From Chryseobacterium gleum (GTDB taxonomy: Bacteria > Bacteroidota > Bacteroidia > Flavobacteriales > Flavobacteriaceae), in contig CAMCVI010000002.1 in assembly GCA_945881885.1 (NCBI GenBank), positions 83,710 through 147,709 on the forward strand: a stretch of 64,000 nucleotides of DNA, read 5' to 3'. Positions 8,429 to 17,253 of the stretch are shown here, one piece after another. Position 1 is the stretch's first letter; each line of letters begins with the position of its first letter. The position numbers and the translations under genes are program-made. Below the pieces are notes generated by a model, which searched no databases, was not told the origin of the DNA, and worked only from the letters and a program-made list of their open reading frames with translations.

Positions 8429-10534
8429 TTAGAATTTACCTCTATTGTCTTCAATTTTTGCTTTGTCTTTTAATCCTTGAACAATTCTGTATGATGCAGC
8501 ACCTTTTGTTTGTTGGTTTAATTGATCAATCTGCGATTTGTAGTCTTTTACTACTGGTGCTTTTGTAAGCGTTTTAGTTCTTATCATAAACAAACCAGCA
8601 TTTCCTTCAATCACTTTAGAAGTTTTACCTGAAGCTAACCCTAATGCAGTTCCTACCACTTTTGGTTCATAACCTAAATTCGGAATTACTGGAGAAGCCA
8701 TAGTTGCACCTATTGCTGGTGCTATTGAAGAACCTGTAGCTTTAGAGATTGCTTCTAAAGTAGTACCTGTCATTTTCTTTTTAAGAATTACAGTTTTTTT
8801 CTCATTTTTAATAAGTGGCTCAACTTGTTGTTTTGCAACTTCTAAAGGTAATAATCCTTCATCATTTTTGGATTTCAATTTTACAATAGCAAAACCTTGA
8901 TTCACAATATCAAAACGTTTTATATCATCTACATTTGTATCATTATTAAATGCCCAAGTTACAATTTGTCTTTGTAAGCCTAAATTAGCTACATTTTCGT
9001 CATACGCTTTTACACTAGTAACTGGTGCAATTTTTAAACCTGCAGTTTTTGCCGCTTTTTCAAGTCCACTTGCAGTAGCATCAGATTCTACTTTTAATGC
9101 TTTGTTGTAATTTAAATCTTCGGTTTGTTCTGATGGCTGTACTTTTAAAGCCACTGTAGCTAATAAAACTGCATCATTCTTTCCATCTACTTTCATCACG
9201 TGGAAACCAAAATCGGTTTCTACTACACCTGTTTTTCCTACAGGATTACCAAATAAGAAATCATCAAAAGGTTTAACCATTTGTTTTGGTGCCACATTAT
9301 CATATACTCCACCATTTTGTTTTGAACCTTGGTCGTCAGAGTTAACCATAGCTAACATGGCCATACTTGAAGGATTTGCATTAACTTGTGCCAATAAACC
9401 TGCTGCTTTAGCTTTTGCTTCTTCTTTAGTTAATTTAACTGTTGGAGCTGCTTGCATAGCGCCTTTATAAGCAATTAAAATATGACTAACCTTTGCAGTA
9501 GCGCCTGATTTTCTTCCAGCTACTCTTGATAATTTTGAATACCCATTATCTGTATAAGGACCAAAAACTTGTCCTGGAGCTAATGCGTATAATTGTTCAG
9601 CAAATTGTGGGTTAATATCTTTTTTTGCTAAATAAGTAGAATCAAATTTAATTTCCGAATATTTGTTTACATAAGCGGCTACATTTGTTGCAGCACGGAA
9701 TGAAGGAATGGTATCGTTTACTCCGTTTTTAAATTCAATTTTTCCATTTACAAATCCATCTATTTTAGATTTCATTACTGTTTCATCAGCTGCAGATGGT
9801 TTGTTTTCAACTAAAACATATTCAACAGATCTGGTATTATCTGATTTGAATTTTTTAGGATTTTTTTTCATGTAGGCCATAATTTCCTCGTCAGTTACCT
9901 TTACTTGGTCATCACTAACTGTAGAAAATGCTAATGCCACATAATCAAAATCAACTTTATTATTGTCTCTTTCGTATTTTAATTTTCCTTCTGCTTTAGT
10001 AGTATATACACTTGATTTAATCAATGTGTTATATATTTGCTCTTTAGCAAAATCTTCAATTTGAACTTCATATGTTTTCCAGTTGTTCCATTGTGTTTGG
10101 TCTGGAGCACTTTGTAAAGAATTGATGTATTCAGCAAATTTTTTATCGTCAAATTTACCTGCAGCATTTAAAAACTGTGGAGATTGAGATAATTGAGGGT
10201 CGTTTTTAATTACCGCCATTAATTGCTCTTTACCTAATAATAAGCCAATTTTATCATATTGTTCAGATAGTATAACTTTTTTTACTTCTTGTTCCCAAAC
10301 TGAATTTAATGCTTGCGTTCCGCTTGCACCTTGCTGTTGTTTTTCAACGTTAGCTACTTTATTCATGAATTCTTGGTATTCAAAATTAGTTCCATTTACA
10401 GAACCAATATTATTTGAACCACTACTAAATCCACCACTTTTAATTACATCTGCTAATACAAATGAGAATAATGCTAATGCTATGATTAGAACTAATAAGA
10501 TAGAACGTTGTCTAATTTTTGATAAAATTGCCAT
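8429..10534 (-). CDS. ppiD: PpiD-like membrane-anchored periplasmic peptidyl-prolyl isomerase
   Basis: 701 residues with one N-terminal membrane anchor (residues 11-29, preceded by the basic KIRQR), then a SurA_N-like chaperone region. The parvulin (PPIC) domain lies at about residues 345-455, recognisable from AKVSHILI, the NGG turn and TDFGFHVMKVDG. Known PpiD proteins sit at the Sec translocon exit and help envelope proteins fold. The long C-terminal region is typical of Bacteroidota members. The gene lies beside lptC and an outer-membrane protein gene, which fits an envelope-biogenesis role. Catalytic isomerase activity is not assured from the sequence. Confidence 0.9.
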   Translation of the reverse strand: MAILSKIRQRSILLVLIIALALFSFVLADVIKSGGFSSGSNNIGSVNGTNFEYQEFMNKVANVEKQQQGASGTQALNSVWEQEVKKVILSEQYDKIGLLLGKEQLMAVIKNDPQLSQSPQFLNAAGKFDDKKFAEYINSLQSAPDQTQWNNWKTYEVQIEDFAKEQIYNTLIKSSVYTTKAEGKLKYERDNNKVDFDYVALAFSTVSDDQVKVTDEEIMAYMKKNPKKFKSDNTRSVEYVLVENKPSAADETVMKSKIDGFVNGKIEFKNGVNDTIPSFRAATNVAAYVNKYSEIKFDSTYLAKKDINPQFAEQLYALAPGQVFGPYTDNGYSKLSRVAGRKSGATAKVSHILIAYKGAMQAAPTVKLTKEEAKAKAAGLLAQVNANPSSMAMLAMVNSDDQGSKQNGGVYDNVAPKQMVKPFDDFLFGNPVGKTGVVETDFGFHVMKVDGKNDAVLLATVALKVQPSEQTEDLNYNKALKVESDATASGLEKAAKTAGLKIAPVTSVKAYDENVANLGLQRQIVTWAFNNDTNVDDIKRFDIVNQGFAIVKLKSKNDEGLLPLEVAKQQVEPLIKNEKKTVILKKKMTGTTLEAISKATGSSIAPAIGATMASPVIPNLGYEPKVVGTALGLASGKTSKVIEGNAGLFMIRTKTLTKAPVVKDYKSQIDQLNQQTKGAASYRIVQGLKDKAKIEDNRGKF

Positions 10535-10611
10535 TTTTATATTGATTATTTTTTATTCAGAGGGCGAAAATACAATTATCTATTTAATAATAAAATAGTA
10601 TTGTCGATTTT

Positions 10612-10803
10612 TTATAAGTTTTTTTTGTTGTTTTCCATTTTTTTAACGAAACTGCGTCGCACAAAAAACATGATAGCGAATCCTACGGCAATAATTGCTT
10701 GCAAGCCATAGTCTTCATTATTCATTATTTTTACAAGAACCGAAATTAAAAAAAGTATAGCTGCTATTAAATATATGTACTGTGTGTATTTAAAATATTT
10801 CAT
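10612..10803 (-). CDS. Small hypothetical two-helix membrane protein
   Basis: 63 residues with two predicted membrane spans (about residues 9-25 and 35-48) and a basic C-terminus (RRSFVKKMENNKK). I do not recognise a family. It follows lptC by 10 nt on the same strand, so it is probably the last gene of the coaX-OMP-lptC operon and may be an envelope accessory protein. Codon composition is like that of its neighbours, and the antisense frame shows nothing better. Confidence 0.65.
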   Translation of the reverse strand: MKYFKYTQYIYLIAAILFLISVLVKIMNNEDYGLQAIIAVGFAIMFFVRRSFVKKMENNKKNL

Positions 10804-10813
10804 AGTTATAAAA

Positions 10814-11356
10814 TTACATGTTGATTTTTTCTCCGTTGTTGTTTTGCATATTAAAAATTTTAAAGTCTTTACTAAAGTCTATCCCAATCCCTTGTAGATA
10901 ACTTCCATCTGCTTCTTTAAAAATAAATGCTTCGTCAGTAAAAAACCATTCGTTTTTTTGATCAAAATACAATTGATTGGTTTCTAAAACTTTTCCATCG
11001 TAGGTTTTAATTTTTACATTTCCGATTAAATCAATTACTTCTGTTTTTTTGTAAGAAATAGCTTTGTCTGCTACCACAATTGTTTTATTTCCATTGGCAT
11101 CAATAAGTGTAACTAAAACGGCTTTTGGAAATTCAACAAAAGGATTTTTTGCAGTTGAATAATCAATCATTTTTAAACTCTGTAAGATTGATTTTACTCT
11201 TCCAGAATCGGTGTATTTTAAATTGATTGAATCTGCCTCACCTGTAGGAACAAATGATGTTTTATAAATTCGTTGAACGTCTTTTAAATTACTTTCGCAA
11301 CTTTGCAGAGACAAAATCGCTAATAAAAAAGCAATACATTCAACAATTTTTTTCAT
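10814..11356 (-). CDS. lptC: LPS export periplasmic protein LptC (lipoprotein form)
   Basis: 180 residues with a lipobox (LSLQSC, Cys about residue 19) in place of the transmembrane anchor of E. coli LptC. The body has the LptC-type beta-jellyroll pattern: repeated short strands such as VVADKAISYKKTEVIDL, NVKIKTYDGKVLET and QLYFDQKNEWFFTDE. It hands lipopolysaccharide from LptB2FG to LptA. It lies 4 nt after the upstream outer-membrane protein gene, as part of one operon. The identification rests on fold pattern and neighbourhood. Confidence 0.85.
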   Translation of the reverse strand: MKKIVECIAFLLAILSLQSCESNLKDVQRIYKTSFVPTGEADSINLKYTDSGRVKSILQSLKMIDYSTAKNPFVEFPKAVLVTLIDANGNKTIVVADKAISYKKTEVIDLIGNVKIKTYDGKVLETNQLYFDQKNEWFFTDEAFIFKEADGSYLQGIGIDFSKDFKIFNMQNNNGEKINM

Positions 11357-11360
11357 TATT

Positions 11361-12614
11361 CTAGTTATATAATGTTTTTCTAAACCATTTATCGTTAAAT
11401 AACAACCCGATATTTATTGAAAAATAATCTTCTTTAATTATGCCGTTTCTTGTAGTGCCTCTAGAGCCATATTCGATACCTAAATTCATACTTGAAAAAG
11501 TTCCTGAAATTGGCAAACCAAATCCTAAAGTAACTGATTTGTCTTTAATGGCAGTATTGTTAATGACTAAACCTGTGTTTTCAAACTTAAAACCACCACG
11601 GTAAGTTACTCTTTGAAGATAGCTGTTAAAAGAATCAAATTTTGGAATAATAAATCCTCCTATTGCCACTTTTACGCCATTTTCAAAAGACACATTTGAG
11701 TAATTCTCAAAACGATTGACTTGATTTCCTGTTCCTGAAAAAGCGACATCTCCGCCTAAAAACCACTTTCTATTTCCTAAACCTGCACCAATGGCTAATT
11801 TAGAAGGAACTATTAATTTTGTATCTGGTACATTTACTTCTGTATCTGCAGAAGCTGAAACTATAGTTCCATTTGCCAATGCAGAAACTAAAGATACGTT
11901 TCTAATATTATCAGAATTTAATTTTGCTTCTGGTGCGTATGTTAAACTTGAAAAGAAATCTAATTTACTTGTAAACTTTGTTTTAAAATTCAAACCAGCA
12001 TTTACGGCAACTCCAGACAAATTAGATTGATTAACCTCTCTAGACCCATAAATAATATTTTGATTTAGTACATCGGATTGTGTATCAATGATGCCAAACA
12101 AGTATTGCAAATCTATACCTACACTTAACTTTGGGCTTATTTTGTATCCTGCGCCTAAGAAAACTTTATTTACGCCGCCTTTACCTTGGTATTGTTTTGT
12201 AAGGTCATTTACTGATCTTGTGTCTGATTTTAGCCTATAACCTACTGCACTTTGTGGCAAAAGACCTACAGAAACTCCGACTTTTTTAGAGACAGGAAAA
12301 CCCATAACCAAATAATCAAAAGTTGTTTTTTTAGCTTGTTCTGTATCAGTGGCTACATTTAATTTATAAAAACTAGATGTTAATCCAATTTGAAAAGTTG
12401 TAACCAATTGGTTCGAAAAAGACGCCGGATTTAATACATTAATATGTGTACTATCTGAATATACAGAAATACCACCCATATTGACAATATCATTAGTTCC
12501 TTTAAATCTGGCACTTCCAATTCCATAATAAGAATAGGGAGATGCTGTATTTTCTTGAGCAAAACCGAAGTTTGCAAGTAATATCGTAATTAATATGACA
12601 ATTTTTTTAATCAT
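11361..12614 (-). CDS. Outer-membrane beta-barrel protein, function unknown
   Basis: 417 residues, with a signal peptide (cleaved near residue 19, after FGFA), a conserved SPYSYYGIGS start, and alternating hydrophobic strands ending in an aromatic residue-rich C-terminus (FNDKWFRKTLYN). The pattern suggests a FadL/porin-like barrel. The start overlaps the end of coaX by 8 nt and lptC follows by 4 nt, so it is translated with these genes. A transport role in the outer membrane is plausible; the substrate is unknown. Confidence 0.75.
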   Translation of the reverse strand: MIKKIVILITILLANFGFAQENTASPYSYYGIGSARFKGTNDIVNMGGISVYSDSTHINVLNPASFSNQLVTTFQIGLTSSFYKLNVATDTEQAKKTTFDYLVMGFPVSKKVGVSVGLLPQSAVGYRLKSDTRSVNDLTKQYQGKGGVNKVFLGAGYKISPKLSVGIDLQYLFGIIDTQSDVLNQNIIYGSREVNQSNLSGVAVNAGLNFKTKFTSKLDFFSSLTYAPEAKLNSDNIRNVSLVSALANGTIVSASADTEVNVPDTKLIVPSKLAIGAGLGNRKWFLGGDVAFSGTGNQVNRFENYSNVSFENGVKVAIGGFIIPKFDSFNSYLQRVTYRGGFKFENTGLVINNTAIKDKSVTLGFGLPISGTFSSMNLGIEYGSRGTTRNGIIKEDYFSINIGLLFNDKWFRKTLYN

Positions 12615-13341
12615 TTTGTAAACTGTAAGTATATAATTGTTGTAAACTTTTTAATAAGAAATTTTCATCGGCAAATATGGTGCTTTTTAATCGATTCGCC
12701 AAAAAAATAGCGTCGCCGCCTGTTAAAATTATTGTAAATTGTTCATTTTTAACAGAATATTCAGAAATGAAGCCCTCAATTTCAAAACACAAACCATTTA
12801 CAACACCTGAATAAATAGATTGATTGGTGCTATTTCCGATAAAACTTTCTGGTTGATTATTTTCCAACAATGGCAATTTAGCCGTATAATCATGAAGGGC
12901 TTTATATCGCATACTAAGTCCGGGTGAAATGGCGCCACCTAAATATTCGTTTTTGTTCGTAATAAAATCATAAGTAATACAAGTTCCTGCGTCAATAATC
13001 AAAATATTCTGATTTGGATATTCAATTACTGCGCCTGCAGCCAAAACCATTCTATCTATGCCTAAAGTTTTTGGAGTTGAATAACCATTTTTAAAAGGGA
13101 ATTTAGTTTCCAAATTTATTTCAATAACATGTATTTGTTTTTTCAACCATAAAATATCATCATCCTCTGACTGCGAAACGGAAGATACCACCGCTTTTAG
13201 ATGATTAGGGTACTTTTTTAAAATTATTTTGAAATTATTTTGAAAATTATTCTTTTGAAAAACAAACTTATCTATTAAGTTAAACTGCTTAAAAACAGCA
13301 ACTTTAACATTTGTATTGCCCACATCAATTGTAAGTACCAT
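12607..13341 (-). CDS. coaX: Type III pantothenate kinase
   Basis: Phosphorylates pantothenate at the start of coenzyme A synthesis. The ASKHA-fold motifs are clear: TIDVGNTNVKVAVF at the N-terminus (phosphate-1), IDAGTCITYDF (phosphate-2), LGIDRM and GGAISPGLSMR. The length of 244 residues is normal for CoaX. It is the first gene of a four-gene minus-strand operon leading to lptC and a small membrane protein. Its end overlaps the next gene by 8 nt. A TACATTTG box lies 18 nt upstream of the ATG, divergent from the tRNA-Phe promoter. Confidence 0.95.
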   Translation of the reverse strand: MVLTIDVGNTNVKVAVFKQFNLIDKFVFQKNNFQNNFKIILKKYPNHLKAVVSSVSQSEDDDILWLKKQIHVIEINLETKFPFKNGYSTPKTLGIDRMVLAAGAVIEYPNQNILIIDAGTCITYDFITNKNEYLGGAISPGLSMRYKALHDYTAKLPLLENNQPESFIGNSTNQSIYSGVVNGLCFEIEGFISEYSVKNEQFTIILTGGDAIFLANRLKSTIFADENFLLKSLQQLYTYSLQND

Positions 13342-13359
13342 ATATTAATATTAGAAATG

Positions 13360-13367
13360 CAAATGTA
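13360..13367 (-). promoter_or_regulatory. -7 promoter element of the coaX operon
   Basis: TACATTTG on the minus strand, 18 nt before the coaX start. It is divergent from the tRNA-Phe promoter at 13394-13424. Confidence 0.5.
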
Positions 13368-13393
13368 CGAAAATGATTTTTTTTAATAATTGT

Positions 13394-13424
13394 TTTGGTA
13401 AATATAAAATAGGTTCTATATTTG
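13394..13424 (+). promoter_or_regulatory. Promoter of tRNA-Phe
   Basis: TTTG (13394-13397), 19 nt, TATATTTG (13417-13424). This exactly fits the Bacteroidota sigma-A consensus. It precedes the tRNA by 38 nt. Confidence 0.75.
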
Positions 13425-13462
13425 CACCCGCAATGAACAGGTTGTATTACCTAAAGTCGCAA

Positions 13463-13535
13463 GGTACCTTAGCTCAGATGGTAGAGCAATGGACTGAAAA
13501 TCCATGTGTCCCTGGTTCGATCCCTGGAGGTACCA
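13463..13535 (+). tRNA. tRNA-Phe (GAA)
   Basis: A 73-nt cloverleaf. The acceptor stem is GGTACCT/AGGTACC, the D stem GCTC/GAGC, and the anticodon stem ATGGA/TCCAT with loop CTGAAAA, giving anticodon GAA. The variable loop is 5 nt and the T loop is TTCGATC. The T stem CCTGG/CCTGG has a T-T mismatch in its middle pair. CCA is not encoded. A terminator follows immediately. Confidence 0.95.
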
Positions 13536-13536
13536 C

Positions 13537-13575
13537 AAAAACCCTTGATAATCCTTTGATTTTCAAGGGTTTTTT
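13537..13575. terminator. Shared terminator of tRNA-Phe and the OmpA gene
   Basis: The arms 13537-13548 and 13563-13574 pair over 12 bp (core ACCCTTGA/TCAAGGGT) with A and T runs on both sides. It lies between the convergent tRNA and OmpA-family gene. Confidence 0.85.
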
Positions 13576-13585
13576 GTTTGTAAAA

Positions 13586-15529
13586 TTATAGTTTTGTAAT
13601 AATAAATTCGCTTCGTCTATTGGCTTGATGCGCTGCTTCCGTGCAGGGTATTTCATCCGAACATTCATTTAATAATTGCGACTCACCATAACCTCTTCCA
13701 GTTAATCTATTGGTATCAATGCCATTTTCAATTAACCATTTTATGCTGGATTTTACACGCTTATCGGATAACACTAAATTGTAATTAGCAGTTTGACGAC
13801 TATCTGTATGGGAACGTACATCAATTTCCATAGTTGGATATTGCTTCATGACTTCTAAAATTTTTGCTAATTCTACTTCGGCATCTTTGCGAATGTTTGC
13901 TTTGTCTAAATCAAAATAAATAATGTCAATTCCTAGGGTTTTTCTTAAGTCTTCTCCCACATGAAAGGGTTGTAACTTTGGGGTCATAACCATTTTTATG
14001 TCTTTGGTATCGGACTCTTTTGTAATAATAATATTTTCTAAAGTTACGAAATCCTTTTGTTCTGGAATTATGCGAAATTTATTTCCGAAATCTACAGCAC
14101 CAAAATCAAATTTTCCTTCCTTATCCGAAATTACTTCGCCTAATTTTACATAATTTACATCAAACAGTGCTAACTTTACTCCTTCAATTGGCAATTGTGT
14201 GCTAGAATCAACAACCACTCCCATTAAACTTTGCTGAAGCTCTTTTGGCATTGAAATAGTTTCGGTAAACCTATAAATATCATCATATCCTAAATTGTCA
14301 TTTTCTCTGTTCGAACTGAAAAAACCGTTGTTTGAATTGGTATCTATAATAAAACCAAAATCATCAAAATTAGAATTAACTGGTTCGCCTACATTTTTAA
14401 TTTTACCATGTGTGTCATTTTCATTAAGTTGGGCAACAAACACATCTAATCCACCCAATCCAGGATGCCCGTCTGAAGCAAAATATAATTCATTATTTTT
14501 TGATATAAACGGAAACGTTTCTTTAGCTTGTGTATTAATTTTGTCACCTAAATTAATGGGTTTACCAAAATTTCCATCAAAAAGAATGGCTACTTTATAA
14601 ATATCAGACATGCCTTTTGATCCTGGCATATTTGATGAAAAATACAACGTTTTTTCGTCGGGAGATAAGGCAGGATGTGCACAACTGTATTGATTACTAT
14701 TGAATGGTAATTCCGAAACGTTATCCCATTCCCCTTCATTTTTTGTTGCTTTATATAATTTTAGTAAAACGCCTTTTTCACTGTCTCTTCCTTTTTTACC
14801 ATTTAAATAATTATTTCTAGTAAAGTACATTGTCGAGCCATCGTTTGTGAAAACTGGAGTTGATTCGTGGTATTTTGAATTAATTTTTTTTGAAAATTTC
14901 TCTGGTTTCAACAAACTTCCATTGTCAGCCATTAATGAACCATATAAGTTTGTAAATGATTGATTGGTCCAACTGTGTTTTTTTACAAAAACACCGCCAG
15001 TGTCCCTTGCAGAAGCAAAAACCAATGTGTTTTTATAAAAAGAAGCTCCATAATCAGAAAATTCGGAATTAATTCCAGCATTTTGTATGGTATATCTACC
15101 CGAATTATTTTTGATTACTTCCAAATAATCGAGTTGTGCTTTTGATAAAATTGCACGCATATCCGAAGTGTTAACCTGATTGAATTTTTCCATCATCTCA
15201 TCGGCTTTTTTGTAATTGCCAACTGCTTTTAATGTTTGTGCATATCTAAAATAATATTCTGAATTTAGCTTCTTTTTTAAGGAAAACAAGTCGTTATACC
15301 ATTTATTAGCTTCTTTTAATTTAGACTGAAAATAATAGGAATCACCAAGTTTACTTAACAATTCAACTGACTTGTATCCTTTTTTGGCTACTTTTTCATA
15401 GGTTACAATTGCATCTTCATATTGAAAATTCTCGTAATTAGAATTGGCTTTTTTCAATTTCACTTCTTGTGAATATCCAAAAAAACTAAAGATTAACAAA
15501 CAAACCTTGGCACAATTTTTTATTTTCAT
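13586..15529 (-). CDS. OmpA-family protein with TPR, PD40 propeller and OmpA domains (PorE-like)
   Basis: The architecture in order is signal peptide, TPR-like helices (about residues 20-150), a PD40/WD40-like beta-propeller with HPALSPDEKTLYFSS-type blades (about 180-420), a carboxypeptidase-regulatory-like domain, and a C-terminal OmpA domain that includes EIDVRSHTDSR. This is the layout of PorE and related T9SS outer-membrane/peptidoglycan linkers. I chose the ATG at 15529, which gives a clean signal peptide (MKIKNCAKV...); longer starts at 15541 or 15592 would overlap the upstream porP gene. It follows porP by 13 nt and is likely co-transcribed with it. Confidence 0.85.
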   Translation of the reverse strand: MKIKNCAKVCLLIFSFFGYSQEVKLKKANSNYENFQYEDAIVTYEKVAKKGYKSVELLSKLGDSYYFQSKLKEANKWYNDLFSLKKKLNSEYYFRYAQTLKAVGNYKKADEMMEKFNQVNTSDMRAILSKAQLDYLEVIKNNSGRYTIQNAGINSEFSDYGASFYKNTLVFASARDTGGVFVKKHSWTNQSFTNLYGSLMADNGSLLKPEKFSKKINSKYHESTPVFTNDGSTMYFTRNNYLNGKKGRDSEKGVLLKLYKATKNEGEWDNVSELPFNSNQYSCAHPALSPDEKTLYFSSNMPGSKGMSDIYKVAILFDGNFGKPINLGDKINTQAKETFPFISKNNELYFASDGHPGLGGLDVFVAQLNENDTHGKIKNVGEPVNSNFDDFGFIIDTNSNNGFFSSNRENDNLGYDDIYRFTETISMPKELQQSLMGVVVDSSTQLPIEGVKLALFDVNYVKLGEVISDKEGKFDFGAVDFGNKFRIIPEQKDFVTLENIIITKESDTKDIKMVMTPKLQPFHVGEDLRKTLGIDIIYFDLDKANIRKDAEVELAKILEVMKQYPTMEIDVRSHTDSRQTANYNLVLSDKRVKSSIKWLIENGIDTNRLTGRGYGESQLLNECSDEIPCTEAAHQANRRSEFIITKL

Positions 15530-15542
15530 ACTATATATCATT

Positions 15543-16496
15543 TTAGAAAAATCTAGGTGAAACAATTTTATCTTGTTTTCCTTTAAATTCATATCTTAAA
15601 AAGATTTCATGTGAACCAGAATTGTAATTGGCTAGTTTTGTAGTATCCGAATCATAGGTGTAACCAATAAACCAATTAGCATCAATCTGAAAACCAACTA
15701 ATGCACTTGCTGCAGCATTCAATCGCCAAGCACCACCAATAACAAATTTGTCGTAAAACATAAAATTAGCCGTTACATCTGCTTGAAGAGGCGCGCCTTT
15801 TACTGATTTTATCAAAAATGCTGGTTTAAACTTTGTAGTTTCTGACACGTCAAAAACATATCCACCAATAAAATAATAATGCATGGCATCTTTGGCGATG
15901 GAAGACGTATTGTCATCAAAATATTTTGTTTCTAAAATTTGGGGTACAGAAAAACCTGCATACAATTTATCTGAATGGAAATAAACTCCGACTCCTATAT
16001 TTGGTGAGAATTGATTAACTATATTGTTTTCAAATTTGGGATCGTTCGTATGGTACTTATTTAGTTTGGTATAATCTACATTGAACAAATTTGCGGCGCC
16101 TTTTATACCAAAAGACAATTTATAGTTTGCTGAAGTGTTAATAGTGTAAGAAAAGTCGGTAGCAACCGTTTTTCTTTCCGAAATACCGATTTCATCTTTT
16201 GTAATAGCTATTCCTAAACCAACTCTAGAATTAGTAATTGGAGCATGAAGAGAAGCTGCTGATGTAGTGGGCGCGCCTTCTAAACCAACCCATTGCGCTC
16301 TGTATATACCAAATACACTTAATACGCCTCGTGAACCAGCATATGCAGGATTTACGTTTATAGTGTTATACATATACTGAGTAAACTGTGGGTCTTGCTG
16401 TGCTATAGATTTAGTAGTATTAAACAGTAATAAAGACATTATAAAAATGAATTTAGTTAGTGCTAATTTATTTACTATATCTATTCTGTATTTCAT
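15543..16496 (-). CDS. PorP/SprF family type IX secretion membrane protein
   Basis: 317 residues with a signal peptide and the family hallmark start QQDPQFTQYMYN followed by NPAYAGSRG. The rest is a series of amphipathic beta strands ending in RYEFKGKQ, as expected for a 14-strand outer-membrane barrel. PorP/SprF proteins assist export or surface retention of specific T9SS adhesins such as SprB. Here the partner downstream is a PorE-like OmpA protein and the gene upstream encodes a small sorting-domain protein, not a giant adhesin. Several paralogues per genome are usual, so a true PorP role cannot be assigned. Confidence 0.9.
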   Translation of the reverse strand: MKYRIDIVNKLALTKFIFIMSLLLFNTTKSIAQQDPQFTQYMYNTINVNPAYAGSRGVLSVFGIYRAQWVGLEGAPTTSAASLHAPITNSRVGLGIAITKDEIGISERKTVATDFSYTINTSANYKLSFGIKGAANLFNVDYTKLNKYHTNDPKFENNIVNQFSPNIGVGVYFHSDKLYAGFSVPQILETKYFDDNTSSIAKDAMHYYFIGGYVFDVSETTKFKPAFLIKSVKGAPLQADVTANFMFYDKFVIGGAWRLNAAASALVGFQIDANWFIGYTYDSDTTKLANYNSGSHEIFLRYEFKGKQDKIVSPRFF

Positions 16497-16521
16497 CCAA
16501 AAAACATTTTTAATGATAAAA

Positions 16522-16529
16522 CAAATATA
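16522..16529 (-). promoter_or_regulatory. -7 promoter element of the porP-ompA pair
   Basis: TATATTTG on the minus strand, 25 nt before the porP start. The -33 box is unclear. Confidence 0.5.
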
Positions 16530-16579
16530 GTTTTATATAATTGAATTTTATGAAAAAAAAAATGACGAATATGAAGTTA

Positions 16580-17059
16580 TTATTTTTTTATAATTTTTGC
16601 AGAATGAACAAAATTATCTGATGAAAGTTTGACTAAATATTCGGCTGTAGAAAGATGCAGTAGATTTAATTTAATTGAATTATTTTCATTTTTAACGTCT
16701 TCAGAATAAACTAAACGACCTAAAACATCAAATACATATGCTGAAATTTTATCGCCTGGAGAAGTTGAAAATGAAAAATTTACTTCATTTACAAATGGAT
16801 TTGGAAACACAATTGTGGCAATTGAAATCGTATTTTGTTCTAAAATTTTTCCCCAATTACTTTGCTGAAATCCTTGCTGCACAACATAGCCGTTAGAAGA
16901 AGTTCCGGTTACGGATTGTTGTCCAACTGTATATCGAACCAATTGCCCATTGGCTGTTGTTACAGAACCTCCTTGAGCACTTATCATTTCGTGATGAAGT
17001 TGTTGAGCACTTAAGATTTCACAACCAAAAATAAATAACATTAAAAATAATACTCGCAT
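16580..17059 (-). CDS. Small secreted T9SS sorting-domain protein
   Basis: Only 159 residues: signal peptide (cleaved near residue 18), a GQQSVTGTSSNGYVVQQGFQQ segment typical of the stretch preceding many T9SS sorting domains, and a type A sorting domain that starts at IVFPNPFVNEV and ends in the basic KIIKK. There is almost no separate cargo domain. It lies directly upstream of porP-ompA on the same strand with its own TATATTTG box, so it is a candidate substrate or partner of that pair. Whether the sorting domain alone is functional is unknown. Confidence 0.8.
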   Translation of the reverse strand: MRVLFLMLFIFGCEILSAQQLHHEMISAQGGSVTTANGQLVRYTVGQQSVTGTSSNGYVVQQGFQQSNWGKILEQNTISIATIVFPNPFVNEVNFSFSTSPGDKISAYVFDVLGRLVYSEDVKNENNSIKLNLLHLSTAEYLVKLSSDNFVHSAKIIKK

Positions 17060-17087
17060 TATAAAATTATTTAAATAAAATTAACTG

Positions 17088-17095
17088 CAAATATA
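17088..17095 (-). promoter_or_regulatory. -7 promoter element of the small T9SS protein gene
   Basis: TATATTTG on the minus strand, 28 nt before the ATG. The -33 box is not clear. Confidence 0.45.
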
Positions 17096-17203
17096 AAAAC
17101 TATTATAAAACCTTTAGCTATATAATTATATAAATTAATATAGATTTAATTCTACATTTATTTTAAGCAATTGAAAAGCAGCTATTTAAAATTATAATAC
17201 AAA

Positions 17204-17230
17204 AAAAGTGAGCCCAATGGACTCACTTTA
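17204..17230 (-). terminator. Terminator of the Omp28-lipoprotein pair
   Basis: Arms AAAGTGAG/CTCACTTT with an A-run on the plus strand (17201-17207), so a U-run on the minus transcript. One mismatch lies near the loop. It follows the lipoprotein gene by about 24 nt. Confidence 0.7.
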
Positions 17231-17253
17231 ATTATACAAATATGTATTTTGTT

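Noticed and set aside
13373..13591. A frame running through tRNA-Phe
   Set aside because: The tRNA and its terminator explain the sequence; the product has no features.
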